64,000 nucleotides of DNA. Source: Sphaerisporangium perillae (lineage in GTDB: Bacteria; Actinomycetota; Actinomycetes; Streptosporangiales; Streptosporangiaceae). The notes beneath the pieces were generated by a model. That model ran no database searches. It saw nothing but the letters and a program-made list of their open reading frames with translations, and had not been told where the DNA came from. Below are positions 10,474 to 18,988 of this stretch, in pieces. Every line of letters starts with the position of its first letter. Within the stretch, counting starts at the first letter, position 1. The DNA lies in contig NZ_JALLPO010000034.1 of assembly GCF_023276435.1 (NCBI RefSeq), forward strand, positions 54,325 to 118,324. Reading direction: 5' to 3'. Both the position numbers and the translations under genes were made by a program.

Positions 10474-11180
10474 CGGACCGCCGTACTGTCGCCGGAGTCG
10501 AGCGGGCGCAGGGTCAGCACTCGCCGGCGGCGGCGAGCGGCCATCCGCCGGAACGCGGCGCCGTCGTTCAGGTGGGGGAACGGCTCGTCCGGCGGAGGTA
10601 CGCGGAGGAACTCGCACAGCGGTTCCCAGCCCTGTCCCGCCTCGTACACCAGCAGCCGGTCGGCCGGCACCGCGGCCCGCACCTGGGCCGTATGCCATTC
10701 GAAGACCTCGATCGCGTACCGCCGCTCGTCGAACCGGGAGCCGAAGGTGCCATCCCAGATCACCCGTTCGCACATCCGGCGCCGGACGCGAAGCGCCGGG
10801 CAGACCAGGTTCTCCAGCCGCATCACCAGCCCCGCCCATCCTGGCTGCCGGTGACTGGACCGGTAGATCGTGTCGCGCACGCTCGCGTACCAGCGGCCGG
10901 GATCCCGCACGGTCAGAATCACCCGCGCGTCCGGGTAGGCGGCCGTCAGTTCCCGCCAGAAGTAGCACGACGGCCAGTCCACGGTCGCGTGGTATCCGCC
11001 CAGCAGGCGGCTCCACTCGACCGGCTCCTCCTGCGCCGCCGCTTCCCAGCCTCTGATGCGATCGAGATCACCGTCCAGCGAGGACATGTGGTGACAGGGC
11101 CCGTACCCCAGGCGTTCGAGAGCGGTCTTCAGCGAGTAGGTCCCGGTTCGTCCCATGCCAGCCCCGATGACTTCCAGCAT
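10470..11180 (-). CDS. sulfotransferase family protein
   Basis: 236-residue PAPS-dependent sulfotransferase-like protein. The N-terminal 5'-phosphosulfate loop reads GMGRTGTYSL, followed by LERLGYGPCHHM, the 3'-phosphate region VILTVRDPGRWYASVR and the late PFPHLND segment. The ATG at 11180 follows GGGGGAGA at good spacing, which excludes the longer upstream reading frame. It is the first gene of a two-gene unit with the ligase (four-base overlap). The family includes proteins of unproven substrate, so transfer of sulfate to a small molecule or lipid is inferred from fold only. Confidence 0.85.
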   Translation of the reverse strand: MLEVIGAGMGRTGTYSLKTALERLGYGPCHHMSSLDGDLDRIRGWEAAAQEEPVEWSRLLGGYHATVDWPSCYFWRELTAAYPDARVILTVRDPGRWYASVRDTIYRSSHRQPGWAGLVMRLENLVCPALRVRRRMCERVIWDGTFGSRFDERRYAIEVFEWHTAQVRAAVPADRLLVYEAGQGWEPLCEFLRVPPPDEPFPHLNDGAAFRRMAARRRRRVLTLRPLDSGDSTAVR

Positions 11181-11281
11181 GTGCTCTCCCCCGTGCAGAG
11201 TGGGAATCTCCTGACTCTCTGCCGCATGGCCTCCAGTGGCTGGGTGCTGCGAGGTGCGATGGTGTCCGAGCGCGGGACTGC

Positions 11282-11305
11282 TTCTCATACCGGTTCTCAT
11301 ACCGG
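11282..11305. repeat. 12-bp perfect tandem repeat in the sulfotransferase leader
   Basis: TTCTCATACCGG occurs twice back to back (11282-11293, 11294-11305), about 100 bp upstream of the sulfotransferase start. On the minus strand each unit contains a TATGAG hexamer that could act as a -10, so it may be a promoter or activator-binding element. Confidence 0.6.
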
Positions 11306-11360
11306 CCGAAACCGGACTTCTTTCATCGTGACACGGCCTCCGCGGAACTCGGCGGTCGGG

Positions 11361-12209
11361 TCAGCGGAAGTCGGCGGCGTGGTCGGCGGCCCACTGGCGG
11401 AAGGTGGTCGCGGGGGCTCCGGTGACCTCCTCGACGGTGGTGGTGACCCGCTCCGGCGCCGCGACCATCGCGGCGTGCGCGGCGAGGATGTCGTCGGTCA
11501 TCGACGGCGGCATGCCCTGGGACAGCATCGTCTGCCGCGCGATCTCCGGCGGCAGATCCTCCCAGCGCACCGGGCGGCCGATCGCCTCCCCGATGGCGGT
11601 CACCTGCTCTACCTGGCTGATCGTCTGCGGTCCGGTCAGCTCGTACTTCGCGCCGAGGTGGCCGGTCCCGGTCAGCGCGCGCACGCCGGCGGCGGCGATG
11701 TCCCGCTCGTGGATCAGCGCCCGGCCCGCCGACCCGTGGATCCACCGGACGGTCCCGGTCTCACGGATCTGCGGCGCCCACATCAGCGTGTTCACCGCGA
11801 AGCCGCCCGGGCGCAGGAACGTCCACTCCATCCCGCTCTTCTCGATCAGGTGCTCGAGGAGGGCGTGGGAGCCGAGGATCGACCCCTGGGCCTGCTGCGG
11901 GCCGTCGGGAACGCCGCGCGCGGACAGGTACACGACGTGACGGGCGCGCTTCGCGATCGCCTCGATGGTCGCCGGGGCGGCGTGGTCCGCCGACAGGGTG
12001 GGCCACACCAGGAACACCGACTCGACGCCGTCCAGGGCGGCGTCCAGGGTCTCGGGCGCGGCCAGGTCGCCGTAGACGGCCTCGACGCCGTCGGGGAAGC
12101 CGGCGGAGCCCGGGGCACGGCTCAGCGCACGTACGCCGGCGCCTGCCGCGAGGAGGCCGGACACGGCGTGCCTGCCGACGTGACCTGTGGCGCCCGTCAC
12201 GAGGATCAT
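11361..12209 (-). CDS. NmrA-type NAD(P)H-binding oxidoreductase
   Basis: 282-residue atypical short-chain dehydrogenase. The N-terminal dinucleotide loop is TGATGHVGRHAV, followed by VYGDLAAPETL and, near residue 130, EWTFLRPGGFAVNTL. There is no canonical YxxxK pair, as is usual in NmrA/HSCARG-like redox sensors and quinone or NAD(P)H-dependent reductases. The ATG at 12209 has GGGAGA upstream and lies just after a MerR-type promoter; an upstream GTG at 12245 would fall inside that promoter's -10. It is probably induced by redox or electrophile stress through that promoter (inference). Confidence 0.88.
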   Translation of the reverse strand: MILVTGATGHVGRHAVSGLLAAGAGVRALSRAPGSAGFPDGVEAVYGDLAAPETLDAALDGVESVFLVWPTLSADHAAPATIEAIAKRARHVVYLSARGVPDGPQQAQGSILGSHALLEHLIEKSGMEWTFLRPGGFAVNTLMWAPQIRETGTVRWIHGSAGRALIHERDIAAAGVRALTGTGHLGAKYELTGPQTISQVEQVTAIGEAIGRPVRWEDLPPEIARQTMLSQGMPPSMTDDILAAHAAMVAAPERVTTTVEEVTGAPATTFRQWAADHAADFR

Positions 12210-12243
12210 GGTGTTCTCCCTAGTCCAAGGTGGTGTGGCGACC

Positions 12244-12274
12244 ATCGTTGAACTTCAACCTTGGTTGAGGTCAA
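12244..12274 (-). promoter_or_regulatory. MerR-type promoter with 19-bp spacer
   Basis: On the minus strand: -35 TTGACC (12269-12274), a 19-bp spacer, then -10 AACGAT (12244-12249). The spacer carries the dyad TCAACC-N2-GGTTGA (12255-12268). An overlong spacer holding a central dyad is the hallmark of promoters untwisted by MerR-family activators such as SoxR. It drives the NmrA-type gene. No merR gene lies in the window. Confidence 0.65.
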
Positions 12275-12581
12275 GTCGTCGCGGAGGGCGGAAGGACAGG
12301 GCCTTTCCACTTACGCCGTCAGAAGCCGAGCCGGGTGCATATTGCGGAGCTAACGGATATGTCGAAAGGTTTTCGGAGTGCGACTGAAACTCAATTCAGT
12401 GGTAATTAGGGCATAGATCATGCCATTGACGGCAAACGTCGGTTGAGCTGACCCAACAAGGATGATCTTTACTTGAGCGATGACGTGACCCGACCACGAG
12501 CAGGGCCGCGGCATTTCGCTCGCGGCATTTCGTCTGGGGGCCGACGGTGGCCTGGCTCCTCGGCAGCATCGCCTTCCCGTG
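12275..12581. other. intergenic stretch upstream of the NmrA-type gene, no gene seen
   Basis: About 300 bp, more AT-rich than its surroundings (especially 12340-12480). I find no convincing reading frame, hairpin or operator beyond the MerR-type promoter at its left edge. The DUF3152 gene ends at its right edge. Confidence 0.5.
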
Positions 12582-13574
12582 CTATTCGCGCTGCTGTCGC
12601 GCTTGGCCGGGGGAAGTCTGCGAATGGGTCCCGTGACCGCCGGGACGGTGGTCCTCCCGACGCTCGGGCGTACCGCGTGACCCTGCCTTGGCGTCGGGGA
12701 ACGGCCACGGGTTGGGGCGGCAGCCTTGCAGGGACTTCGTCTGCTGGAGCATCACCGGAGCGCGCTTGCCGCGCCCGGGGCACCGCTCGTGCCCGTGGCC
12801 GAGCGCGTGGCCGACCTCGTGATTGATCACGTACTGCCGGTAGGCGGTGAGATCCCGGCGGTATCCCGGGATGGCCGAGGCCCACCGCTTCGCGTTGATG
12901 ACCGAGCGCCTGCCGTTCCAGCAGGACAGCTCGCCGAACGTCTGGAGCGGGCGGCAGCGCGCGTTGGTCATCATGGGGCTGGACAGCGCCACGCGGAACC
13001 GTACGGGGCCGTGGTCCACCCGCTGGAAGCGCATCCGGCCGCCCCGTCCCCAGCTGCGCGGATCGTTGAGCGTCCGGTGCACCATGGCGGCGAACTCCTC
13101 CGGGTCGAACGGAAGCCCCCGCTCGACCTCGACCATGTAGCGGACCACCTTCCCGTGGCGGCCCTCAGGCGGGAGGGCGACGCCCTTGACCACGGCGTAA
13201 CGCCCCTTCCCGGACCGGGGTACGCGCACGACCTCCGGTCGCTTCCCGGGGCCCGGATCGGAGCCCGAGGTCGTCGGCGTGGCGGCCGGAGAGGACGCGG
13301 CGGAGGAGGGCGAGCCTGCCGGCGGCGTGCCCATGCCCGCCATCCGTCCCGGCGGCGAGGCGGACGTGGTGGCGGCCGGGGACGTCACCCCTGACGGAGT
13401 GGCCACGGCGCGAGGCGTGCCGTCCGGCATCCTCGCGACCGTGCTCACCGCATCGTTCTGCGTGCCGAGGAGAAGGGTGCATCCGCCCAGCAGGACGGCG
13501 GCTCCGATCGTCAACGCCATGACCAAGGCCCCAGGCTTCCACATACGGGTGCGAGGCGGGATATTTCCGGACAT
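12582..13574 (-). CDS. DUF3152 lipoprotein with zinc-metalloprotease motif
   Basis: 330 residues. An N-terminal hydrophobic segment ends in a lipobox (VLLGGC near residue 32), so it should be anchored on the outer face of the membrane. A Ser/Pro/Thr/Ala-rich linker (~40-115) leads to a DUF3152 domain with HEVGHALGHGHERC near residue 255 and CRPNPWPFPD near the end. HExxHxxxxxH is the metzincin-type zinc site. The tail after the last Trp/Pro motif is basic and variable. The substrate is unknown; the family is common in actinomycetes. Confidence 0.88.
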   Translation of the reverse strand: MSGNIPPRTRMWKPGALVMALTIGAAVLLGGCTLLLGTQNDAVSTVARMPDGTPRAVATPSGVTSPAATTSASPPGRMAGMGTPPAGSPSSAASSPAATPTTSGSDPGPGKRPEVVRVPRSGKGRYAVVKGVALPPEGRHGKVVRYMVEVERGLPFDPEEFAAMVHRTLNDPRSWGRGGRMRFQRVDHGPVRFRVALSSPMMTNARCRPLQTFGELSCWNGRRSVINAKRWASAIPGYRRDLTAYRQYVINHEVGHALGHGHERCPGRGKRAPVMLQQTKSLQGCRPNPWPFPDAKAGSRGTPERREDHRPGGHGTHSQTSPGQARQQRE

Positions 13575-13636
13575 CGACGGCGAAGCCTAGTACCGATGGC
13601 CGCAAAGATCACCTTAAGGGTCGCCGCCTCAAACGC

Positions 13637-15799
13637 TCAGCCGCCATGCGCACCGTGGAACGGGGTCGTGATCCCCTGATAGGCCAGGTGGAGGACCATG
13701 CCCTGATCCGCGTGGCTCAGGTTGTGGCAGTGGTTCATCCACAGACCCGGGTTCGCCGCGCGGAAGGCGACCTGCCAGACCTCACCCGGCCGGACGTCGA
13801 AAGTGTCCAGCCACAGGGGGCTACCGGTCGGCGCCCGCCCGTCCCGGCTCAGCACCAGCACGCGGTGACCGTGCAGGTGCCACGGATGTGTCTCCCGCCC
13901 CCGGTTCACCACGGTCATCCGGACGAGATCACCATCGCCGACGAGCTGCGTGGGGACCGACGGGAACGCGCGGCCGTTCACGGTGTGCGCGTACGCCGGG
14001 AGGCCGTCGGCCAGTGCCAGCCCCTGGTCGAGCACGAGGGTGAAATCCCGGTCGAAGGGCCCGGCGGACGTGAACGGCGTGCGGGCCGCCGTGCCGTACC
14101 GGGTGAGATCGAGCTCGGGCCACCCGGCGGCATCCGCGACGCCGTCCTCGCTTCCCGTCTCCGGCCCCGAGGACTCGTTCGAGGTTGAATCGAGGGGGTC
14201 GCCGGGAGTGAGGCGCAGGCCGGTCACGCGGTCATCCGCGGCCAGTACGACCGCCCGATCCCGCGGCATGCTGAACGCGAGGTCGTAACGGCCACCCGCG
14301 GGCAGACGCAACCCGACCCGGCTCACCTCGCCGGGGCCGCTCAGGTCGGTGCCGTCCACGGCCACGAGCCGGTAGGGGGTACCGGCGAGGGTGAACCGGT
14401 GCGGCGTGTTGTCGGTATTGATCAGCCGGAGCCGTACGGGCGTGCCGGGAGCCGCCCGCCGGTCGATCGGCTGGTCGTGGTCGCCGAGCACGGTCCGCCC
14501 CGCGAAAGTGTGCACCGGCAGGACCAGATCCACCCCCACCGCTCGCGCCGCGCCTGTCGAACTCGGGGGTTGTGTCGCGTCTGTCGTGTTCGGCGGCCGC
14601 GTCGAGTCTCGGGTGCCGGCGGGCGACCGCGCCGCCCGTGGTGAGACGACCAGCGTTCCGTACAGGCCCATCTTGACGCCCTGGTCGGACACCTCGTGCG
14701 TGTGGTACCAGTACGTGCCCACCTGGTTCGCGAGGAACCGGTACACGAACTCCTGCCCGGGCCGCACGCTGTCCTGCGTCAGGCCGGGGACACCGTCCTC
14801 ACCTGCCAGTACGTCATAACCGTGCCAGTGCAGGGTCACCCCCCCTTCGATGTCCGCGTTGCGCAGCCGTACCTCGATGAGGTCGCCTTCGGCGGCGGTG
14901 ATCGGCGGGCCGGGAACGGTCCCGTTGAACGTCCACGCCGACACCCGTTGCCCGGACGACAGCGTGACCATCGCCGTCCGCGCGGTCAGCTCGAACCGGC
15001 GCACCGTCCCGCCCGGCGACGGCACGGCGGGCCCCCGCAGCGCCGTGACAGGCTGACCGGGCCCCGACGCGTCAGCGGCGGTGGTGTGATGTCGCGTCGC
15101 CCCGGCGGCCATCGCGTGCGATGCCCCGTGGAGGCCCGCCGTCATGTGCGCGGCCACCGGGACGCCGCCGGTGTCCACGCCCTCGGACGGCAGGAATGCG
15201 AGCCCCACCCCGGCCAGGCCCACCACCGTGGTCGTCGCGACGGTGACCCGCATCCCTGGCACAGGCACTCCCGGGGACATGATGCGGTAGGTCACCAGCA
15301 CGGCCGTCGCCACCAGGGCGACGGTGATCGCGACGGTGCTCCAGGTCGCCGGATACCCCAGCAGCAGCGTGATGACCGGCCCCACGGCCGCCGCGTACCC
15401 GGCGCCGAGCAGCGGCACGACGACCCCTGGCTGCGCTCCCGCTCCCGCTACCGGCTCCGGCTCGGCACCACCTGCCGCCCCCCGGGATGGCGCCGGGGCC
15501 TGACGGCCGGGCAGGGCCGCTCTCACCAGGTGCGGGCCGGCGATCAGGGTCGCGGCGACCGTGCCGACCGCGAGGAGCGGCAGCGTGAGAGTGATCTTCT
15601 CCTGGACGAACCACCATCCCGCGCCGGCGAGTGCCCAGACGATCCCCGCCCGCGCCAGCGACACCAGCACCGCCACCGCGAACACGGCCGCCGCCGGCCG
15701 GGCCCGCCGGGAGGCGGCCAGCGCGCCGGCGCCCAGCCACGCGACGGCGGCGAGGACCCCGGCGAGCAGGTCGAGCGTCATGAGCGTCGCGACGGTCAC
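13637..15799 (-). CDS. membrane-anchored multicopper oxidase
   Basis: 720 residues. The first ~215 are about six transmembrane helices; cupredoxin domains follow outside the membrane. Copper ligands are all visible: TLHWHG, WYHTHE, HPWHLHGH and the T1/T3 cluster NHCHNLSHADQGM. It should couple one-electron oxidation of a substrate (phenol, metal or copper) to reduction of O2 to water. A variable acidic/Thr-rich stretch separates the domains. It overlaps the upstream DUF6220 gene by four bases (ATGA), so the two are translated together. The membrane-helix head with a laccase-like body is known in actinobacteria; the physiological substrate is open. Confidence 0.92.
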   Translation of the reverse strand: MTVATLMTLDLLAGVLAAVAWLGAGALAASRRARPAAAVFAVAVLVSLARAGIVWALAGAGWWFVQEKITLTLPLLAVGTVAATLIAGPHLVRAALPGRQAPAPSRGAAGGAEPEPVAGAGAQPGVVVPLLGAGYAAAVGPVITLLLGYPATWSTVAITVALVATAVLVTYRIMSPGVPVPGMRVTVATTTVVGLAGVGLAFLPSEGVDTGGVPVAAHMTAGLHGASHAMAAGATRHHTTAADASGPGQPVTALRGPAVPSPGGTVRRFELTARTAMVTLSSGQRVSAWTFNGTVPGPPITAAEGDLIEVRLRNADIEGGVTLHWHGYDVLAGEDGVPGLTQDSVRPGQEFVYRFLANQVGTYWYHTHEVSDQGVKMGLYGTLVVSPRAARSPAGTRDSTRPPNTTDATQPPSSTGAARAVGVDLVLPVHTFAGRTVLGDHDQPIDRRAAPGTPVRLRLINTDNTPHRFTLAGTPYRLVAVDGTDLSGPGEVSRVGLRLPAGGRYDLAFSMPRDRAVVLAADDRVTGLRLTPGDPLDSTSNESSGPETGSEDGVADAAGWPELDLTRYGTAARTPFTSAGPFDRDFTLVLDQGLALADGLPAYAHTVNGRAFPSVPTQLVGDGDLVRMTVVNRGRETHPWHLHGHRVLVLSRDGRAPTGSPLWLDTFDVRPGEVWQVAFRAANPGLWMNHCHNLSHADQGMVLHLAYQGITTPFHGAHGG

Positions 15800-16332
15800 G
15801 AGGACCGCGCCGCGGAGTCGTTACCCGGCGACCCAGACGGCCGTGCCGCGGAGTCGCTTCCGAGCGATCCGGATGCGCGTGCCCCGGACTCGTCTCCGAC
15901 GGGTCCAGCGGACGCCACAGGGGTGCCTGAGGACGCCGCGAGGGTCCGGGCCTGGCGGAGCACCATGCCGGCGGCCCCGATGACGGCCATGCCGTTGATC
16001 GCGTGCAGGCCGAGGATGGCCAGCCCGACCGGGGTGGTGTTCCCCGTGGCGTCGTTCAGCGCGCGGCCGAGCACGATGATCAACACTTGGACGATCACGA
16101 GGCCCAGTGGCAGGAGGGTCAGCGCGATCTGCCGGCCGGGTGCGCGGGACGCCGCGGCGGCGAGGGTGGCCAGCAAGGACAGGACCGGGATGATCATCAT
16201 TCCGGTCATGCCGTGCAGAGCGTAGGAGCTGTCATCCTGCGGCTTGGCGAACGCGCCGACCGCTGCGAAATAGAACTGCGCCAAAACGGCGAGCATCAGC
16301 ACTCCGGCAAGAGCGACATAGATCTTGCGCAT
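15796..16332 (-). CDS. DUF6220-like four-helix membrane protein
   Basis: 178 residues with four transmembrane helices (about 5-28, 42-63, 70-93 and 104-125). The pattern includes FYFAAVGAFAKP, ALHGMTGMMIIPVLSLL and LHAINGMAVIGAAG; two intramembrane His residues could bind heme or a metal. The C-terminal ~50 residues are a low-complexity Ser/Gly/Asp/Ala tail with repeated SDSAARPSG-like units. It is the promoter-proximal partner of the multicopper oxidase through an ATGA overlap, so an electron-transfer or assembly role is plausible (inference). Confidence 0.82.
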   Translation of the reverse strand: MRKIYVALAGVLMLAVLAQFYFAAVGAFAKPQDDSSYALHGMTGMMIIPVLSLLATLAAAASRAPGRQIALTLLPLGLVIVQVLIIVLGRALNDATGNTTPVGLAILGLHAINGMAVIGAAGMVLRQARTLAASSGTPVASAGPVGDESGARASGSLGSDSAARPSGSPGNDSAARSS

Positions 16333-16709
16333 CGCGTGCTCCCTTCAGGTCGGTGGGATAGTGCTGATGCTGTTGCACACGGCGCGCCACGTCGTCCCCC
16401 GTGCAGCGGTCAGTGCCGTACTACTGGGGGAGTACGCGACCACCGGGCAAGTACACGCAGGGTCTCCACGCCAGTCCACCTGTCTGCGCACCAGGCGGAC
16501 CGCTGCTCCGCCACGTGTGGTGCGTGGGTCGGCGCCGGGGCGATGCGAAGGGGGACGGCGATGCCGGCGCCACCGTACGGCGGGCAACTCGGTCGAAGCC
16601 GGTGGGCGGCACGACTAGCGGGTCGCCGGCCTGCCGGTGTCCTCGGGAACCGCAGGCATGGCGTCGACGAGCTTGGTCCTCATCACCGCCGTGCCGGCGC
16701 GCATGGTCT
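16333..16709. other. 377-bp region between two minus-strand genes
   Basis: It should hold the promoter of the DUF6220/oxidase operon at its left end. At 16615-16704, directly after the kinase stop, a 29-codon minus-strand frame begins with ATG but has no obvious ribosome binding site. I see no hairpin strong enough to call a terminator. Confidence 0.4.
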
Positions 16710-18443
16710 TCAGTCCTCGTCGTCGCGCCGGCCATCGCCGGCTTGGACGAGGTCGGCGAGGTGGTCGAGGAGCCGGGTGAGCGCCGGGGCGGCGGTGAAC
16801 CGGCCACGCTGCTCGGCCTCGGCGAGCTCCTGCAGGATCCCGCGGATCCGCTCGGCCGTTTTGCTCTCGTCTCCGCCCTGGCGGCGATGCTTCCGGTCGT
16901 CGTGGTCCAGCTTGGAGCGGGCCTCGGCGATGTCGCGCTGCACCTTCTCGGCGACGTCAGGGTCGAGCTGCCCCCGGCCCGCCGACCAGCGCAGCCCTTG
17001 GGCGAGCTGCGCCAGCAGGACGCGCGGATCGTCCGACAGCCGCCTCGGCCCCACGGCCACCGCTGAGGGGGACGGCGTCGCCTGAGGGGTGGGGGAGGAC
17101 GGCGATGCCAGAGGCGACGCGGACGAGGCCGGGGCGGACTGCTCGGCGGGGGATGACGGCTTGGCGGTGCCCTCGCCGGCGGCCGGTCCAGCGCCGGGCC
17201 GCAGGAGGGAGAAGGCCAGCACCGCGACAAGGGCGACCACGGCGATCCCCGCGACGGTGACGACGGGCGTCCGATCGCCGAGCCGCAGCGATCGCCACGC
17301 CGCCGCCACCGGAGACGGCCGCGCGCCATCCTCGGCGTCCAGGGACAGCGGCGGCATGAACCGCGTCGCCCCAGGCATGTCCACCGGCGGCATGGGTCGC
17401 GCGGAGCCGGGTGCACCGGTAGCGAAGGCGGCTCCGGCAGGGGAGGGCGGGCTTGTCGGCCGCAGGAATTCCGTACGAGCGGACATGCCGGTCGATGGCA
17501 CCGATTCTGGATGGGTGGGATTGCCCGTGGCCATGCCCATGCGTGTAGATGTGCCGGTCTGTGGAGCCGATGCCGGGCGGGTAGGGGTGCCGGTCGGTGG
17601 GGGGCCTGTGGGCGAGAGGGGCGGGCCTGTGGGCGAGGCGGAGGCTGTGGCGAGCCAGTGGGCTGTCTGGTCGGCTGAGGGGCGGGCGTCGGGTTTCTTC
17701 GCGAGCAGGCGCATCAGCAGGTCGTCCAACGCGGGCGGCAGGTCTCCGCGCAGCCGGCGCGGTGGCGCGGGGGCCACCTGGACGTGCTGGTAGAGCACCG
17801 CCGTCGAGGTGTCACCGCGGAACGGCGGGTGCCCGGCCAGGAGTTCGTACAGGACGCACCCGAGCGCGTACACGTCGGATGCCGGGCCGGCGTCGCCGCC
17901 GAGCGCGCGTTCGGGGGCGAGGTAGGTGCTCGTGCCGACGATGAGCCCTGTCCTGGTGAGCGCGGCCGCCGCCTGGTCGGCAAGGCGGGCGATGCCGAAG
18001 TCGACGACCTTCACCGTTCCGTCGGCGGTCAGCAGCAGGTTGCCGGGTTTGATGTCGCGGTGGATGACTCCCAGCCGGTGCGCGGCGGCCAGGCCGGCGG
18101 CCGCCTGGGCGCCGATGCGGGTCACCTCCGCCACGCTGAGCGGTCCGGTGGCGGCGAGATGGTCGGCGAGGCTGCGTCCCTCGATCAGTTCCATCACGAG
18201 GAACAGGCGGTCGCCGGCCTCACCGAAGTCGTGGACGGCGACGACGTTGGCGTGGTTGAGCCGGGCGGTGGCCTGGGCCTCCTGGCGGAAGCGCGCGGCG
18301 GCGGAGGACGAGGAGACGGCCTCGGCCAGCAGCAGTTTCACCGCGACGGGACGGTTGAGGACCTCGTCCGTGGCCCTCCAGACCTCGCCCATGCCTCCGC
18401 GCCCGAGAGGCTCGTCCAACCGGTATCGAGCCGCCAGCAGCAC
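16710..18443 (-). CDS. receptor-type Ser/Thr protein kinase (PknB-like)
   Basis: 577 residues from the GTG at 18443, preceded by GAAAGG; the upstream extension of the frame is Arg/Pro-rich and not protein-like. The Hanks kinase domain (~8-265) has the glycine loop GRGGMGEVW, catalytic Lys in PVAVKLL, HRDIKPGNLLL, DFGIARL and an APE-equivalent APERAL. A long Pro/Thr/Gly-rich juxtamembrane linker (~285-385) follows, then one membrane helix (~391-413). The ~160-residue extracellular part lacks PASTA repeats and ends in a charged helical region. Its signal is unknown. Confidence 0.92.
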   Translation of the reverse strand: MLLAARYRLDEPLGRGGMGEVWRATDEVLNRPVAVKLLLAEAVSSSSAAARFRQEAQATARLNHANVVAVHDFGEAGDRLFLVMELIEGRSLADHLAATGPLSVAEVTRIGAQAAAGLAAAHRLGVIHRDIKPGNLLLTADGTVKVVDFGIARLADQAAAALTRTGLIVGTSTYLAPERALGGDAGPASDVYALGCVLYELLAGHPPFRGDTSTAVLYQHVQVAPAPPRRLRGDLPPALDDLLMRLLAKKPDARPSADQTAHWLATASASPTGPPLSPTGPPPTGTPTRPASAPQTGTSTRMGMATGNPTHPESVPSTGMSARTEFLRPTSPPSPAGAAFATGAPGSARPMPPVDMPGATRFMPPLSLDAEDGARPSPVAAAWRSLRLGDRTPVVTVAGIAVVALVAVLAFSLLRPGAGPAAGEGTAKPSSPAEQSAPASSASPLASPSSPTPQATPSPSAVAVGPRRLSDDPRVLLAQLAQGLRWSAGRGQLDPDVAEKVQRDIAEARSKLDHDDRKHRRQGGDESKTAERIRGILQELAEAEQRGRFTAAPALTRLLDHLADLVQAGDGRRDDED

Positions 18444-18988
18444 GCCGTACGCCTTTCTCGTCGATGTCGAAAATCCGTCACCGGTGCCGCGGCCGTGCGT
18501 GCCGCCACCCGCCGGCCCGCCGGACGCGGCTCGACGACCACGCCACCGGGCGGGGCTCGCCACCGTCTGGACACCAGTGTGGCGATCTTGGATCACTACG
18601 GCGTCCCAGGATACCGATCTCCGCCGCCTCGGGATCGGGCGACGCCTCCGGTGCACGCCCCGTTCTGGTACTCGCCGGAGGTGCTCGCCGAGGCGGCGGC
18701 CCTCGGGTACGCCGGCAACACGCTCGGCATCGGGAAGGTCCCGGCGCCCGTGCGCTGAGATGTCCGGTTCGGTGCCCCCCCTGCCTTCGCCGCTCGCCCT
18801 CCCATCTCCGCCCGCTGTAGTGCTCGGACCGTCCGCGTCCGGAGTGGCGGTTCGCGAGGTACGGCGGGGGGTGCGCCGAACCTTCGCGGGGGGCCGTGGA
18901 GTAGGCCGAGGGGGTGCGCGCCGAACCTTCACAAATGCTGCACTGCGCCGGTGTGGAGTGGATTTCGTCCGCTGCCTAGCGTCGGAGC
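18444..18988. other. 545-bp intergenic region with possible decayed coding sequence
   Basis: No gene I can support. On the plus strand, about 18583-18758 reads as a protein-like tail with PVHAPFWYSPEVLAEAA and ends in TGA, but it has no start and may be a relic. Two imperfect copies of GGGGGTGCGCCGAACCTTC lie at about 18866-18884 and 18911-18930. The right end carries the promoter of the next gene, with TAGCGT at 18977-18982. Confidence 0.35.

Noticed and set aside
10474..11016. N-terminal extension of the acyl-CoA ligase frame
   Set aside because: This part lies inside the sulfotransferase gene in another frame, has shadow composition, and a GTG at 10473 overlaps the sulfotransferase stop.
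18444..18932. N-terminal 160-residue extension of the Ser/Thr kinase frame
   Set aside because: Arg/Pro-rich without domain features; the kinase glycine loop begins soon after the GTG at 18443, which has a ribosome binding site.
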